Source: Clostridia bacterium
GTDB taxonomy: Bacteria; Bacillota; Clostridia; Oscillospirales; Acutalibacteraceae
DNA length: 54,690 nt
NCBI GenBank assembly: GCA_017435865.1
Contig: JAFSEF010000127.1
Span: 1-54,690 of the forward strand
Reading direction: 5' to 3'
Below the pieces are notes generated by a model. It searched no databases. It had not been told where the DNA came from and was given only the letters and a program-made list of their open reading frames with translations. Of the stretch, positions 25,517 to 34,052 are shown one piece after another; positions within the stretch are counted from its first letter, which is position 1, and each line of letters opens with the position of its first letter. A program made the position numbers and the translations under genes.

Positions 25517-27133
25517 TCAGCAAACGGTATCAAAAATGTTGCCGCTTTCTGAGTCAACAACAACCGTAACAACAGACTTTGCAGGAATTTCGATCTGCTT
25601 GCCTGTCATTTCAATCTGTTCGAGATCGCGGGTTGCATCAGTAACATGTACCGTATAGCCGTTTTCAGTAATATCGGGCAATACGGTGGTCAGTGCAGAA
25701 TCAGTACCATTGAGATACACAATAATCGTTTCGCCGTCCGGATTGACAAATGCAGCACTGCGAAGTGCATCTACACCCGAAGAGCACGCAATACGCACAG
25801 CACCTTCATCGATGAATTTGGAGAAATTACCGAGACACCACAGACGCTTGGAGGTGGTCAGATTGGTATGATCATTGCGATCAAGATAAACAAGTCCGTC
25901 AGTATAAACACCGTAAGAACAACCCGTCCACCAGTTCCATTCAACGGCGTTGAGAATGGTCAGATCATCCATAATAACATTTGCCATAGCAAGACCAAAA
26001 TCAATACCAAGACCATTTGTTGCACCATGTTGTTCAAAATAATCATGCACACCTGTGTTCCAATCATTGAGCATCTGGCAATACTCTGTACAAGCAATAT
26101 CATAATTGGAATAATTTGCATTCAAATAGTCAGCAGCCTGCTGTTTTGTTTCAGCAGATGACCAATATGAATGAGTGGAGATTGTGTCAAAATAATTACG
26201 GATATTTCGGTTATAGAAGAAATCATCCTTATTGACACCAAGTAAAAAGTCGATATAATTTGCCGGAACGCTCCACTGTCCCTGGATTTCCCCGGATTCA
26301 AACATTGATACTTTGCATCCCAGCTTATCAACCTTACTGCGATCAAACTTATCAATTAACACCTGCAGCAATTCAAGTGCATCCTGCGGTTCATAATGAC
26401 AGCCTTCTTGATTGCAAGAAAAACTTCCGTCTGCATTATACCAAGCTCTCCAAGCATACTGAGGTTCGTTCATGGCAGAAATATCAACAACGCGATATCC
26501 TTTTTCAAGAAAATACTCTGCACATGCATAGAGATAATCAGCATATGCCTCAAAATTTTCCGGGGCAATATTGCATTCATAAGGAGCAGAATCATTTTTT
26601 ACAGGTGCAGAATAGGCTTTGCCGTTTTTTGTAAGACTTACAGGCGGGCTGTTTGCAAAAAGACAAACTCGCAAATCATCGCCTGCAATTTCTTTTGCAA
26701 TAGCAAGCGTGTTCTGTGCAGCAGCATCCGCTGTAAAATCGAGAGTGCCGTCCTCTTTCAAAAAGCTCTCGGTTCTGTTGTATTCAACATACATATTCTC
26801 ATCACCCACCGAGCCGGCACCAAGATTATATCTGAAAATATTGAGTCCGATACCTTTCTGATCATCATACAACAAGGCAAGTACGTCTTCTGCATTGTCC
26901 CATGTGCCGACATCCTTTCCCCACCAACAAGCAGAAGCACCAAATCCGCGAAGTGTCTGATACTGTGCATCCGTATCAATGACAGTATTGCCTGTGTTGA
27001 CGTTGGATTCGACCGTTTCACTGACGGGCCATTCTCTGTTCAGATTCACGCCAATCACTCCCAAGCAGGAAATAATGAAAGAAAGAATTGCGGTAATGAT
27101 ACGTGAAGAAGCCTTGATAATACTGTTTTTCAT
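25517..27133 (-). CDS. GH30 family glycoside hydrolase, membrane-anchored
   Basis: A 538-residue GH30 enzyme. An N-terminal hydrophobic helix (about 12-30) acts as signal or anchor. The catalytic barrel has the GFGASACWWG start (63-72), acid/base Glu223 in SAMNEPQ and nucleophile Glu350 in IACTEYCQM, followed by the GH30 beta-sandwich. The substrate (beta-1,6-galactan, xylan or glucosylceramide-type) cannot be decided. The co-transcribed beta-galactosidase favours a galactose-containing polymer. First gene of the operon, with a good sigma-A promoter. Confidence 0.88.
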   Translation of the reverse strand: MKNSIIKASSRIITAILSFIISCLGVIGVNLNREWPVSETVESNVNTGNTVIDTDAQYQTLRGFGASACWWGKDVGTWDNAEDVLALLYDDQKGIGLNIFRYNLGAGSVGDENMYVEYNRTESFLKEDGTLDFTADAAAQNTLAIAKEIAGDDLRVCLFANSPPVSLTKNGKAYSAPVKNDSAPYECNIAPENFEAYADYLYACAEYFLEKGYRVVDISAMNEPQYAWRAWYNADGSFSCNQEGCHYEPQDALELLQVLIDKFDRSKVDKLGCKVSMFESGEIQGQWSVPANYIDFLLGVNKDDFFYNRNIRNYFDTISTHSYWSSAETKQQAADYLNANYSNYDIACTEYCQMLNDWNTGVHDYFEQHGATNGLGIDFGLAMANVIMDDLTILNAVEWNWWTGCSYGVYTDGLVYLDRNDHTNLTTSKRLWCLGNFSKFIDEGAVRIACSSGVDALRSAAFVNPDGETIIVYLNGTDSALTTVLPDITENGYTVHVTDATRDLEQIEMTGKQIEIPAKSVVTVVVDSESGNIFDTVC

Positions 27134-27160
27134 TACATCACCTCATTGAAATTTTATTAT

Positions 27161-27189
27161 ATTATAAAATGTTTTTAAGCATATTGCAA
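27161..27189 (-). promoter_or_regulatory. sigma-A promoter for the GH30-esterase-GH2 operon
   Basis: On the - strand TTGCAA (27184-27189) and TATAAT (27161-27166) are 17 nt apart, with the -10 box 27 nt upstream of the GH30 start. Confidence 0.78.
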
Positions 27190-27220
27190 GTATAGTTTCA
27201 TTCTAAATTAATTTTTCCTA

Positions 27221-27249
27221 TTTACAATTTTTCTTTCGTTTGCTAAAAT
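27221..27249 (+). promoter_or_regulatory. sigma-A promoter for the sialate O-acetylesterase-like gene
   Basis: TTTACA (27221-27226) and TAAAAT (27244-27249) are 17 nt apart. AAGGAGG and the ATG follow. It is divergent from the GH30 promoter. Confidence 0.7.
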
Positions 27250-27274
27250 GTAGATATTACAAGGAGGTATTTCT

Positions 27275-29527
27275 ATGAAGCGGATTTTATCAATCATCAT
27301 CAGCATTTCCATGATGTTTACGATCTGCATCACCTGTGCGGGTGCAGAAACAACGAATGCAACATTGTACAGTTATTATGGCAACAATATGTTATTCAAA
27401 CAAAATGACGAAGCTGTTCTTGCAGGATCCGGCACCCCCGGTGCAGAGATTTCCTGCATTCTGACGAATTCAAGTCAAGATGCAGTTGCCCGATCAAATT
27501 CAACTGTTAATCAGAACGGGACATTCAACATTTCCTTTCATACTCCTGCAGGCGGTTACGATGAATATACAATATCGCTCTATGTCAACAATAAGATGTT
27601 TGCTGAACTTAAAAACGTTGTTTTTGGTGAACTTTGGCTTGCAGGCGGACAATCCAATATGCAAATGCCGTTATCACAATCGGAAACAGGAATGCAAATG
27701 TTCTCAAACGGAATAACAGGGTCTGATTCATTAAGGTTCCTTGCAGTGCCGGCACAAGGCGGATATAACGGTGATATCAATTGTTATCCGGCCGAACCGA
27801 TCGCAGACTTTGCCACCGGTGCCCAATGGTACAAAGGCAGCGATGCTGCTGTTTTCAACATGAGTGCTGTCGGCTATTATTTTGCACAGAAACTGATTGA
27901 CGAACTCGATATGCCTGTCGGCATTCTCAACGCAAACCTTGGCGGCACATCCATTCTGACATGGCTTTCACGAGAATCCATTGAAAATGATCCCTTTGTT
28001 TTTGCAAATTGCAAAAGCGACAACAGGTACATTGCACTTTCCGATTGGAAAGAAAACGAAGTAAATTTCGGAACAGATATGACCTGCAATTTCAACGATA
28101 AGATAGCACCATTAAAGAATTTCCGTTTGTCAGGCATGATCTGGTACCAAGGAGAAACGGATTTGTTCTGGGATTACGGCAAGTACACCTGTGCCTTTGA
28201 TTTACTCCAAAAATCATATACCTCGCATTTCGGATACAGCGACGGGCTGCTGCCGATCGTATACACACAGCTTGCATCCTATTCTTACGGAAATCTTGAC
28301 ACATTGCAGAATAAGAATGATGAATTTGCTAAAATGCAACTGAAAGAGCCCGAAAGCAGAGCCGTGGTTCCGATTTACGACATTCCGTTGACATATAGAG
28401 AAATAACACATGCGATTCATCCGATCTGCAAAAAAGAAGTCGGCGAAAGAATGGCATTCAGTGCACTGGGCATGGTTTATAATACGCATGACACATACAC
28501 GGCTGCATTTCCGCAAAAAACTGAAAACATAAACGGTAATATTTTCATCACATTCAGAAATACGGGCGACGGACTTGTTTGCGAGGATCAGAGCATTTAT
28601 GGTTTTTCAGTTTGCGGAGAAGATGGTGTCTATCTTGCCGCCGACGCTCAAATCATTTCGGAAGATGTCGTCTGCGTAAGCAATCCTGACGTTGAAAAAC
28701 CTGTCAGTGTTGCATATGCGTACTCACAGACTAACAATAACGCAAACCTTTATGCATCAGAAGACGGAGTCAGAACACTGGCTGTTTCGCCATTTGTTAC
28801 AAACAGATTTGTCGTCACACATTACTGGCACAATGATGCATGGGCAGATTGTGAATATGATACATTCTGGCATTGCCATTCCAATGAATTTTCCGGCAAT
28901 TACAATACCTGGAACTCAGATTCAGCAACCATCCGATTTGCAGAAAATGTAGCATATCACGGAAACAAGAGTCTGCAAGTGTCATCCGACGGCAATTCGG
29001 CAACATTTTCAATCAGTCCGAATTTCAAGTACAATAATAATGATACAACAAAGCTGTTTGAAGACATTGACAACAACTGGACAGATTACGGTACACTGTC
29101 ATTCTATGCGAAAGTCAAGTCTACAAGAGATATAGAATTCAAAGAATTAAAAATCACCATTGATAACAATCGTTGGTACACCGCAAAAATTATTGAAAGC
29201 GATGCATCTTCCCGCGTTATTAAAGCTGATGACAACTGGCATTGTGTGAGTGTCGATCTGAATAAGCTGTATCTGTACGGCAACATGGCAGCGGCAAGTT
29301 ATTCAGGCAATATTCTGAATAACATAACGGATGTAGATTTTGTTTTCAGCGACACTTACGAACATGGTGCTGATATCTATTTTGACAATGTAACATTTAC
29401 AGCCGATACTACTGAACGCGATCTGATCAGTGGCGAAGCAGAGTATGACAAAGCAGCTTCTTTCTGGCAGAAAATTGTGGCATTTTTCCTCACAATTTTT
29501 GCAAAGCTGACAGCAATATTCAATTAA
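27275..29527 (+). CDS. secreted sialate O-acetylesterase-like SGNH hydrolase
   Basis: A 750-residue protein with a signal peptide (hydrophobic to about residue 20, then CAGA). An N-terminal beta-sandwich leads to an SGNH esterase with nucleophile Ser127 in AGGQSNMQM and the conserved IWYQGETD block, followed by a THAIHP His region. The C-terminal part (about 510-715) looks like a carbohydrate-binding beta-sandwich. The last about 22 residues (FWQKIVAFFLTIFAKLTAIF) form a hydrophobic or amphipathic helix, possibly a membrane tail. The family removes acetyl groups from sialic acid or other sugars. It is monocistronic with a terminator behind it. Confidence 0.82.
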   Translation: MKRILSIIISISMMFTICITCAGAETTNATLYSYYGNNMLFKQNDEAVLAGSGTPGAEISCILTNSSQDAVARSNSTVNQNGTFNISFHTPAGGYDEYTISLYVNNKMFAELKNVVFGELWLAGGQSNMQMPLSQSETGMQMFSNGITGSDSLRFLAVPAQGGYNGDINCYPAEPIADFATGAQWYKGSDAAVFNMSAVGYYFAQKLIDELDMPVGILNANLGGTSILTWLSRESIENDPFVFANCKSDNRYIALSDWKENEVNFGTDMTCNFNDKIAPLKNFRLSGMIWYQGETDLFWDYGKYTCAFDLLQKSYTSHFGYSDGLLPIVYTQLASYSYGNLDTLQNKNDEFAKMQLKEPESRAVVPIYDIPLTYREITHAIHPICKKEVGERMAFSALGMVYNTHDTYTAAFPQKTENINGNIFITFRNTGDGLVCEDQSIYGFSVCGEDGVYLAADAQIISEDVVCVSNPDVEKPVSVAYAYSQTNNNANLYASEDGVRTLAVSPFVTNRFVVTHYWHNDAWADCEYDTFWHCHSNEFSGNYNTWNSDSATIRFAENVAYHGNKSLQVSSDGNSATFSISPNFKYNNNDTTKLFEDIDNNWTDYGTLSFYAKVKSTRDIEFKELKITIDNNRWYTAKIIESDASSRVIKADDNWHCVSVDLNKLYLYGNMAAASYSGNILNNITDVDFVFSDTYEHGADIYFDNVTFTADTTERDLISGEAEYDKAASFWQKIVAFFLTIFAKLTAIFN

Positions 29528-29530
29528 AAA

Positions 29531-29572
29531 AGCTAAGAACCGCAACCAAAACCAAGGTTGCGGTTCTCGGCT
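29531..29572. terminator. bidirectional intrinsic terminator
   Basis: The perfect 11-bp stem GAACCGCAACC/GGTTGCGGTTC (29537-29566) lies between convergent genes. The - strand side is followed by TTAGCTTTTTTAATT; the + strand side has a weaker T-run. Confidence 0.85.
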
Positions 29573-32154
29573 TATTGTACAACAGGATTGATTGTTATAT
29601 CTGAAATATACGGTGCAAAAGATTGCTTACCGTCAAAACGAATTTCACCGCTATTGGTCAATTCAATTGTATTCTTGCCTTCTTTCAGTTTCAAATTGAA
29701 TGTTACGGTTTTAAAGCAATCCCATGCATACGTATTTCTGCAGAAAACATTTTGCACCTGCCCATTACAATTGACAGTCACATATCGTTCAATCAAATCA
29801 ACATTGTAATCGTGAACACCTCCTTCATCATTGTTGGCATACAAAAGCGTCACACGATAATCACCTGCAGATTCAACCTCAAACTCATACAGTGCACTGC
29901 CGCCGACAGAACTGATTCCGTCGATATAATGCAATCCATCTTCATTGCTGCTCATTTGTGCATCCGTCAGTACAGCATCTTCGGGATTGAGTTCAATTCT
30001 TTCAGTTGCACCTGAATACTGTTCAAGTGACAATATCTTACTATCAGCACTCTCAAAATCGATATAGTTCAGTCCTCTGCGAAGATACAGATCAGCATTT
30101 CCTTGTGAATCAACAATTCCGTTTGCACCGTCAAGAGAAAAAGCAGTATCTGATGTAGAAATTGTCAAAGAATATCTGCCATCAGCAGGTGCTATCAGTA
30201 AGTAAGAATTCATTTCAGAATGACTGCGATCTTCATCAAACAGATATGATAAAGAAGTATTATCCGTTTTTTCTGTCACAACAAGTGAATCAAGCACATA
30301 CGTGCCGCCGTTATTCATAACAGCAACCGTATGTTCTCCGGCAGTCAGAAATTTTTCAACAGTATGACAAGAAGTGTATTCACTCTTGATGGTGTTATAA
30401 AAATGAATTTCTTCTTCAACACCATCAACTAACAACTTTGCAGAGGTAATCTTTCTGTCGTCAGGATTCTGTTTTCCGTTCTCATTGAACGGTCCGTCAT
30501 TTGAATTACCATATACAAAGTCGAGATAATAAAGTCCGTCTTCGGGCACTGTGATCTGCAGAGAGATCCCGTCACCCTCATTTTCCATTCCGCCGACCAT
30601 ACCGAGCAAATCACCGCTTGTCGGGCAATAGCTGTCATACAAATATGCATTTCCGAGTAACTGTCCATGTTCAAATTCAAAACGAAGTGGTCTGAAATCC
30701 GGATCAGCAACTTCAACATTTTCATCAACAACCTCAACAGTTACATGATATGCATTCGCTTCGTCAAGATCATTAAACGGGATCTTCAGTTTATTACCAT
30801 TCTGTTCAATCACATATTCACGCAACAAAACAGGAGAAGAAACAATACCATATAGTCCTTTATATACGGTTTCTTCAATTCTGATTTTCAACAGCTGACC
30901 GTCGAACACAGAATTTTTCAGATTATCAAAAACAATATTTGCTTCTCCGTCTCTGCCACCGCAAACAACAGATATCTTTCCGTTCGTTTCTTCAAGAGAA
31001 GCGATACCCATAAAGCCCTGATGATCAAGACTTTTCTTTTTTCTGACGGAACGTTCAAAGTCTGATTTGAACAGATCATGACTTTTACTTGCAAGTGTCT
31101 GACCGCTCATATCGGCATACCAACGCATAAGCCACCAGTTCGCATTCGGACTGTTATCATCTGCACAAACATCATTAAGATTATTGGAAAGCCTCCAATA
31201 AGCATTGTTTGCATACACTTTGGAGTCTTCAATTTTAGTGATGTACTGCACCATTTTACCGGGATAGCCATTGTCCTGCATTCTGCCATATTCGGTCACA
31301 ATAATAGGAAGTTCTTCCAAACCGAGTTCAGTCTCAATACGTCTGTAATCATCTACATGATCCTGCCAATAATAAACGGAATCATCATGCAGTTCATGAT
31401 AGATCATAACTTCAGGCACACAATTATTTTCAACACAGAATTTCAGAAAATATTGAAGCTCATCGCTGTTATAATCACAAAAACCGGGTCCGCCAATCAT
31501 TGCATCAGGATTTATTGATTTTACAAAATCATATGTCTGTTTCCATGCTTCATTAAAGGCATCTCTTCCTGCGGTGTTGTATTCAGCCCATACACCGAAT
31601 CGGTTATACGGATCATCAGTTTGTCTCGTTTCACCGAACCAAATACCATTGTCGCATTCATTGTACAAACAATAAACAACTTTATCAGCATAAGAAGATG
31701 CAGATAACTTTTGTACACTTGCTTTTACACGCGGAAAGAAATCTTCTGTCATAAAAGTCTGCCAATCATAAGTTCCGTCTGCCCGCATCTGCATAATTTC
31801 ATCATGTGCGTAATACCATGTGTCATAAGAATCCTGCAAATAAACAACATTATAATCAGTAGAATCAAGCATAGGATATACATGATCAATATCACCGATC
31901 GGATGCTGCAGTCCGTCAACCACCTTCTGCGAAACTGAAGAAATATCGACACTTTCACACATAGCCATACTCGGTACACCATTTTCGGCAAGCCCATAGA
32001 GATATCCCGAAGCACCGGATGTAACATCCCCTGTTGTTTGTGATAAGTCAAATGTTACAGTCGGTGTATAAGACAGAAAGAATATGCCTGCAGACAGCAG
32101 AATCAATGCTACAAAAACGGAGATGACTATAAGTGCTTTTTTGAGCTTATTCAT
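29572..32154 (-). CDS. membrane-anchored clan GH-A (GH39-like) glycoside hydrolase with carbohydrate-binding modules
   Basis: An 860-residue protein with an N-terminal membrane helix (9-28), then a TIM-barrel-like domain with a probable acid/base Glu166 in YCLYNECDNG and nucleophile Glu288 in IIVTEYG, the clan GH-A arrangement on strands 4 and 7. The C-terminal half contains two or three CBM6/CBM35-like beta-sandwich modules (for example EFEHGQLLGNAYLYD and YEFEVESAGDYRVTLLY). I cannot assign a precise CAZy family; GH39-like is my best guess. No clear promoter lies in the 63-nt gap after metI, so it may depend on read-through. Shine-Dalgarno AAAGGATGA. Confidence 0.7.
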   Translation of the reverse strand: MNKLKKALIVISVFVALILLSAGIFFLSYTPTVTFDLSQTTGDVTSGASGYLYGLAENGVPSMAMCESVDISSVSQKVVDGLQHPIGDIDHVYPMLDSTDYNVVYLQDSYDTWYYAHDEIMQMRADGTYDWQTFMTEDFFPRVKASVQKLSASSYADKVVYCLYNECDNGIWFGETRQTDDPYNRFGVWAEYNTAGRDAFNEAWKQTYDFVKSINPDAMIGGPGFCDYNSDELQYFLKFCVENNCVPEVMIYHELHDDSVYYWQDHVDDYRRIETELGLEELPIIVTEYGRMQDNGYPGKMVQYITKIEDSKVYANNAYWRLSNNLNDVCADDNSPNANWWLMRWYADMSGQTLASKSHDLFKSDFERSVRKKKSLDHQGFMGIASLEETNGKISVVCGGRDGEANIVFDNLKNSVFDGQLLKIRIEETVYKGLYGIVSSPVLLREYVIEQNGNKLKIPFNDLDEANAYHVTVEVVDENVEVADPDFRPLRFEFEHGQLLGNAYLYDSYCPTSGDLLGMVGGMENEGDGISLQITVPEDGLYYLDFVYGNSNDGPFNENGKQNPDDRKITSAKLLVDGVEEEIHFYNTIKSEYTSCHTVEKFLTAGEHTVAVMNNGGTYVLDSLVVTEKTDNTSLSYLFDEDRSHSEMNSYLLIAPADGRYSLTISTSDTAFSLDGANGIVDSQGNADLYLRRGLNYIDFESADSKILSLEQYSGATERIELNPEDAVLTDAQMSSNEDGLHYIDGISSVGGSALYEFEVESAGDYRVTLLYANNDEGGVHDYNVDLIERYVTVNCNGQVQNVFCRNTYAWDCFKTVTFNLKLKEGKNTIELTNSGEIRFDGKQSFAPYISDITINPVVQ

Positions 32155-32185
32155 ATAAAAATCATCCTTTCATTATTGCGAAAAT

Positions 32186-32212
32186 AGCGGAGAAGTATAA
32201 TTCTTCTCCGCT
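32186..32212 (-). terminator. intrinsic terminator after metI
   Basis: The 10-bp stem AGCGGAGAAG/CTTCTCCGCT is followed on the - strand by ATTTTCGC. The T-run is short, so partial read-through into the glycoside hydrolase gene is possible. Confidence 0.7.
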
Positions 32213-32217
32213 AATTG

Positions 32218-32925
32218 TTATCTGTTCTTCAAACGTTTATCAAGCTTGGTTGCAAGACGAGTACCGATCGACTGGAAAATTTGCACCAATATAACAAGCA
32301 AAACAACGGCAAGCAGCATGATCAGATATTTATAACGATAGTAACCGTAATTAATAGCAATTTTGCCAAGACCGCCACCACCGATAATACCGCTCATTGC
32401 AGAATATCCAAGCACCGTAGTCAATGCAATTGTGATATTGGAAATCAAAGACGGAACACTTTCAGGCAACATAACCTTCATGATTATCTGAAACGGACTG
32501 GCTCCCATGCTCTGTGCTGCCTCAATGATATTCGGGTTCACTTCACGAAGACTGCTTTCAACAAGTCTTGCAACAAACGGAAATGCAGCGATCACCAACG
32601 GCACAATTGATGCAACCGTACCGATGGTTGTTCCGACAATGAGTCTTGCCAAAGGAAAAGCCATGATCATAAGAATCAAAAAAGGAACAGAACGCAACAA
32701 GTTAATGATTACATTCAATGCACTCAAAACCGGTTTCGGTAAAGGAAATACGCCATCTTTATCACCGCAGACGAGCAGAATTCCCAACGGTAAACCGAGT
32801 AACACCGCAAAAAACGTTGCTACTACAGTAACATAAAATGTTTCCCAGAGTCCCATCAGAAACTCAGACTGCACAACATCCCAAGCCTGTTGCCATGCTT
32901 CTGCTGTAAAAACCTTATCATACAT
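32218..32925 (-). CDS. metI: methionine ABC transporter permease MetI
   Basis: A 235-residue permease with five to six membrane helices and the MetI/EAA block EVNPNIIEAAQSMGASPFQIIMKVMLPES, plus the SGIIGGGGLGKIAINYGYYRY C-terminal motif typical of MetI. It overlaps the metN stop (ATGA). It imports methionine with MetN and MetQ. Confidence 0.95.
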   Translation of the reverse strand: MYDKVFTAEAWQQAWDVVQSEFLMGLWETFYVTVVATFFAVLLGLPLGILLVCGDKDGVFPLPKPVLSALNVIINLLRSVPFLILMIMAFPLARLIVGTTIGTVASIVPLVIAAFPFVARLVESSLREVNPNIIEAAQSMGASPFQIIMKVMLPESVPSLISNITIALTTVLGYSAMSGIIGGGGLGKIAINYGYYRYKYLIMLLAVVLLVILVQIFQSIGTRLATKLDKRLKNR

Positions 32926-33932
32926 CAGTCATTTACCTCCTCTGCCACAACGTCTTCTACTGCGGTCAGGTACCGCATAGCCTGATCGAGAACCTCTCTG
33001 TCCCCCGGAATACCGAGCAGCATATTGCCATATGCCTTACCGCCAATTGTTTTGGTAGATGCGGCCTTGATATTCGCACAGATCCCTTTTTCAACAGCCA
33101 TACGTGCAATCAAAGGAGTGCCTGCAGCATCAGCTCCGTTAAAGACAACACGGATTCTGCGTTCATTGTCAAAACTTTCAACAACAGGTGCATCAAACCC
33201 TTCAGGGAATACCAATCTTTTGGCAGCATCTGATTTGGGAGCTGCAAAAATGTCAGTCACATTTCCTTTTTCAACCACAACACCACCATCAAGAATCGCA
33301 ACCTGATTGCAGATTTCTTCAACTACACTCATCTGATGGGTGATTACAATCACGGTAATTCCCATCTTGCGATTGATATCTTTGATGAGGTCAAGAATAG
33401 AATGCGTGGTCTTAGGGTCAAGAGCACTGGTAGCTTCATCACACAAAAGAACTTTCGGTTCGGTAGCGAGAGCTCTTGCAATGGCAATTCTTTGCTGCTG
33501 CCCACCTGAAAGTTGAGCAGGATATGCATTCGCCTTATCAGGCAAACCGACAATTTCAAGCAGTTCCATTGCACGTTTTTTAGCATCTGCTTTTTTCATA
33601 CCTGCAAGTTCGAGCGGAAAACATACATTTTTCAGGCACGTTCTTTGCATAAGCAAGTTGAAGCCCTGAAAGATCATGGTGATATCGCGACGCATTTTTC
33701 TGAGATCTTTCTGAGAAAGTGCTCCCATATCAGTTCCGTCGATAAATACCTGTCCTTCAGTCGGACGTTCGAGCATATTTATACAACGAACGAGCGTACT
33801 TTTACCTGCACCCGACATACCGATAATGCCGTAAATATCACCATCGTGAATTGTCAGCGAAACATTTTTCAATGCTTCAACAGCACCATCAGACGTATTG
33901 AATGTCTTTGTTAAATTTCTGATTTCAATCAT
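32925..33932 (-). CDS. metN: methionine ABC transporter ATPase MetN
   Basis: A 335-residue ATPase with Walker A GMSGAGKST, signature LSGGQQQRIAIARAL, Walker B VLLCDEATSALD and the H-loop ITHQM. The C-terminal NIL (ACT-like) domain, about residues 255-330, is the methionine-sensing regulatory domain that in MetN shuts transport when cytoplasmic methionine is high. The ATG at 33932 is chosen because AGGAG lies 8 nt before it; the other in-frame starts (33938 and TTG 33950) are poorly spaced. Confidence 0.95.
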   Translation of the reverse strand: MIEIRNLTKTFNTSDGAVEALKNVSLTIHDGDIYGIIGMSGAGKSTLVRCINMLERPTEGQVFIDGTDMGALSQKDLRKMRRDITMIFQGFNLLMQRTCLKNVCFPLELAGMKKADAKKRAMELLEIVGLPDKANAYPAQLSGGQQQRIAIARALATEPKVLLCDEATSALDPKTTHSILDLIKDINRKMGITVIVITHQMSVVEEICNQVAILDGGVVVEKGNVTDIFAAPKSDAAKRLVFPEGFDAPVVESFDNERRIRVVFNGADAAGTPLIARMAVEKGICANIKAASTKTIGGKAYGNMLLGIPGDREVLDQAMRYLTAVEDVVAEEVND

Positions 33933-33958
33933 GTCCATTTCTCCTATCAATGACAGCA

Positions 33959-34007
33959 GATAAGATACGGTACAACCATTATACCGTATCTTATCCGTTC
34001 TCGTTAA
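33959..34007 (-). promoter_or_regulatory. perfect 14-bp palindrome enclosing a candidate internal promoter of metNI
   Basis: The arms at 33959-33972 and 33982-33995 are perfectly complementary over 14 bp with a 9-nt loop. On the - strand a TATAAT box (33978-33983) spans the loop edge, and TTAACG (34002-34007) is 18 nt upstream. The palindrome could be an operator or a structured leader; the promoter call is moderate because the -35 matches only 4 of 6 positions. Confidence 0.5.
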
Positions 34008-34037
34008 AAATCAGCCCGATGCCGGAGCACCGGGCTG
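34006..34037 (-). terminator. intergenic terminator between metQ and metN
   Basis: The stem CAGCCCG/CGGGCTG (34012-34037) is followed on the - strand by ATTTTT. It probably lets metQ be made in excess over metN and metI, as is usual for binding proteins. Confidence 0.78.
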
Positions 34038-34052
34038 TGCGTGAGTTAAGAA

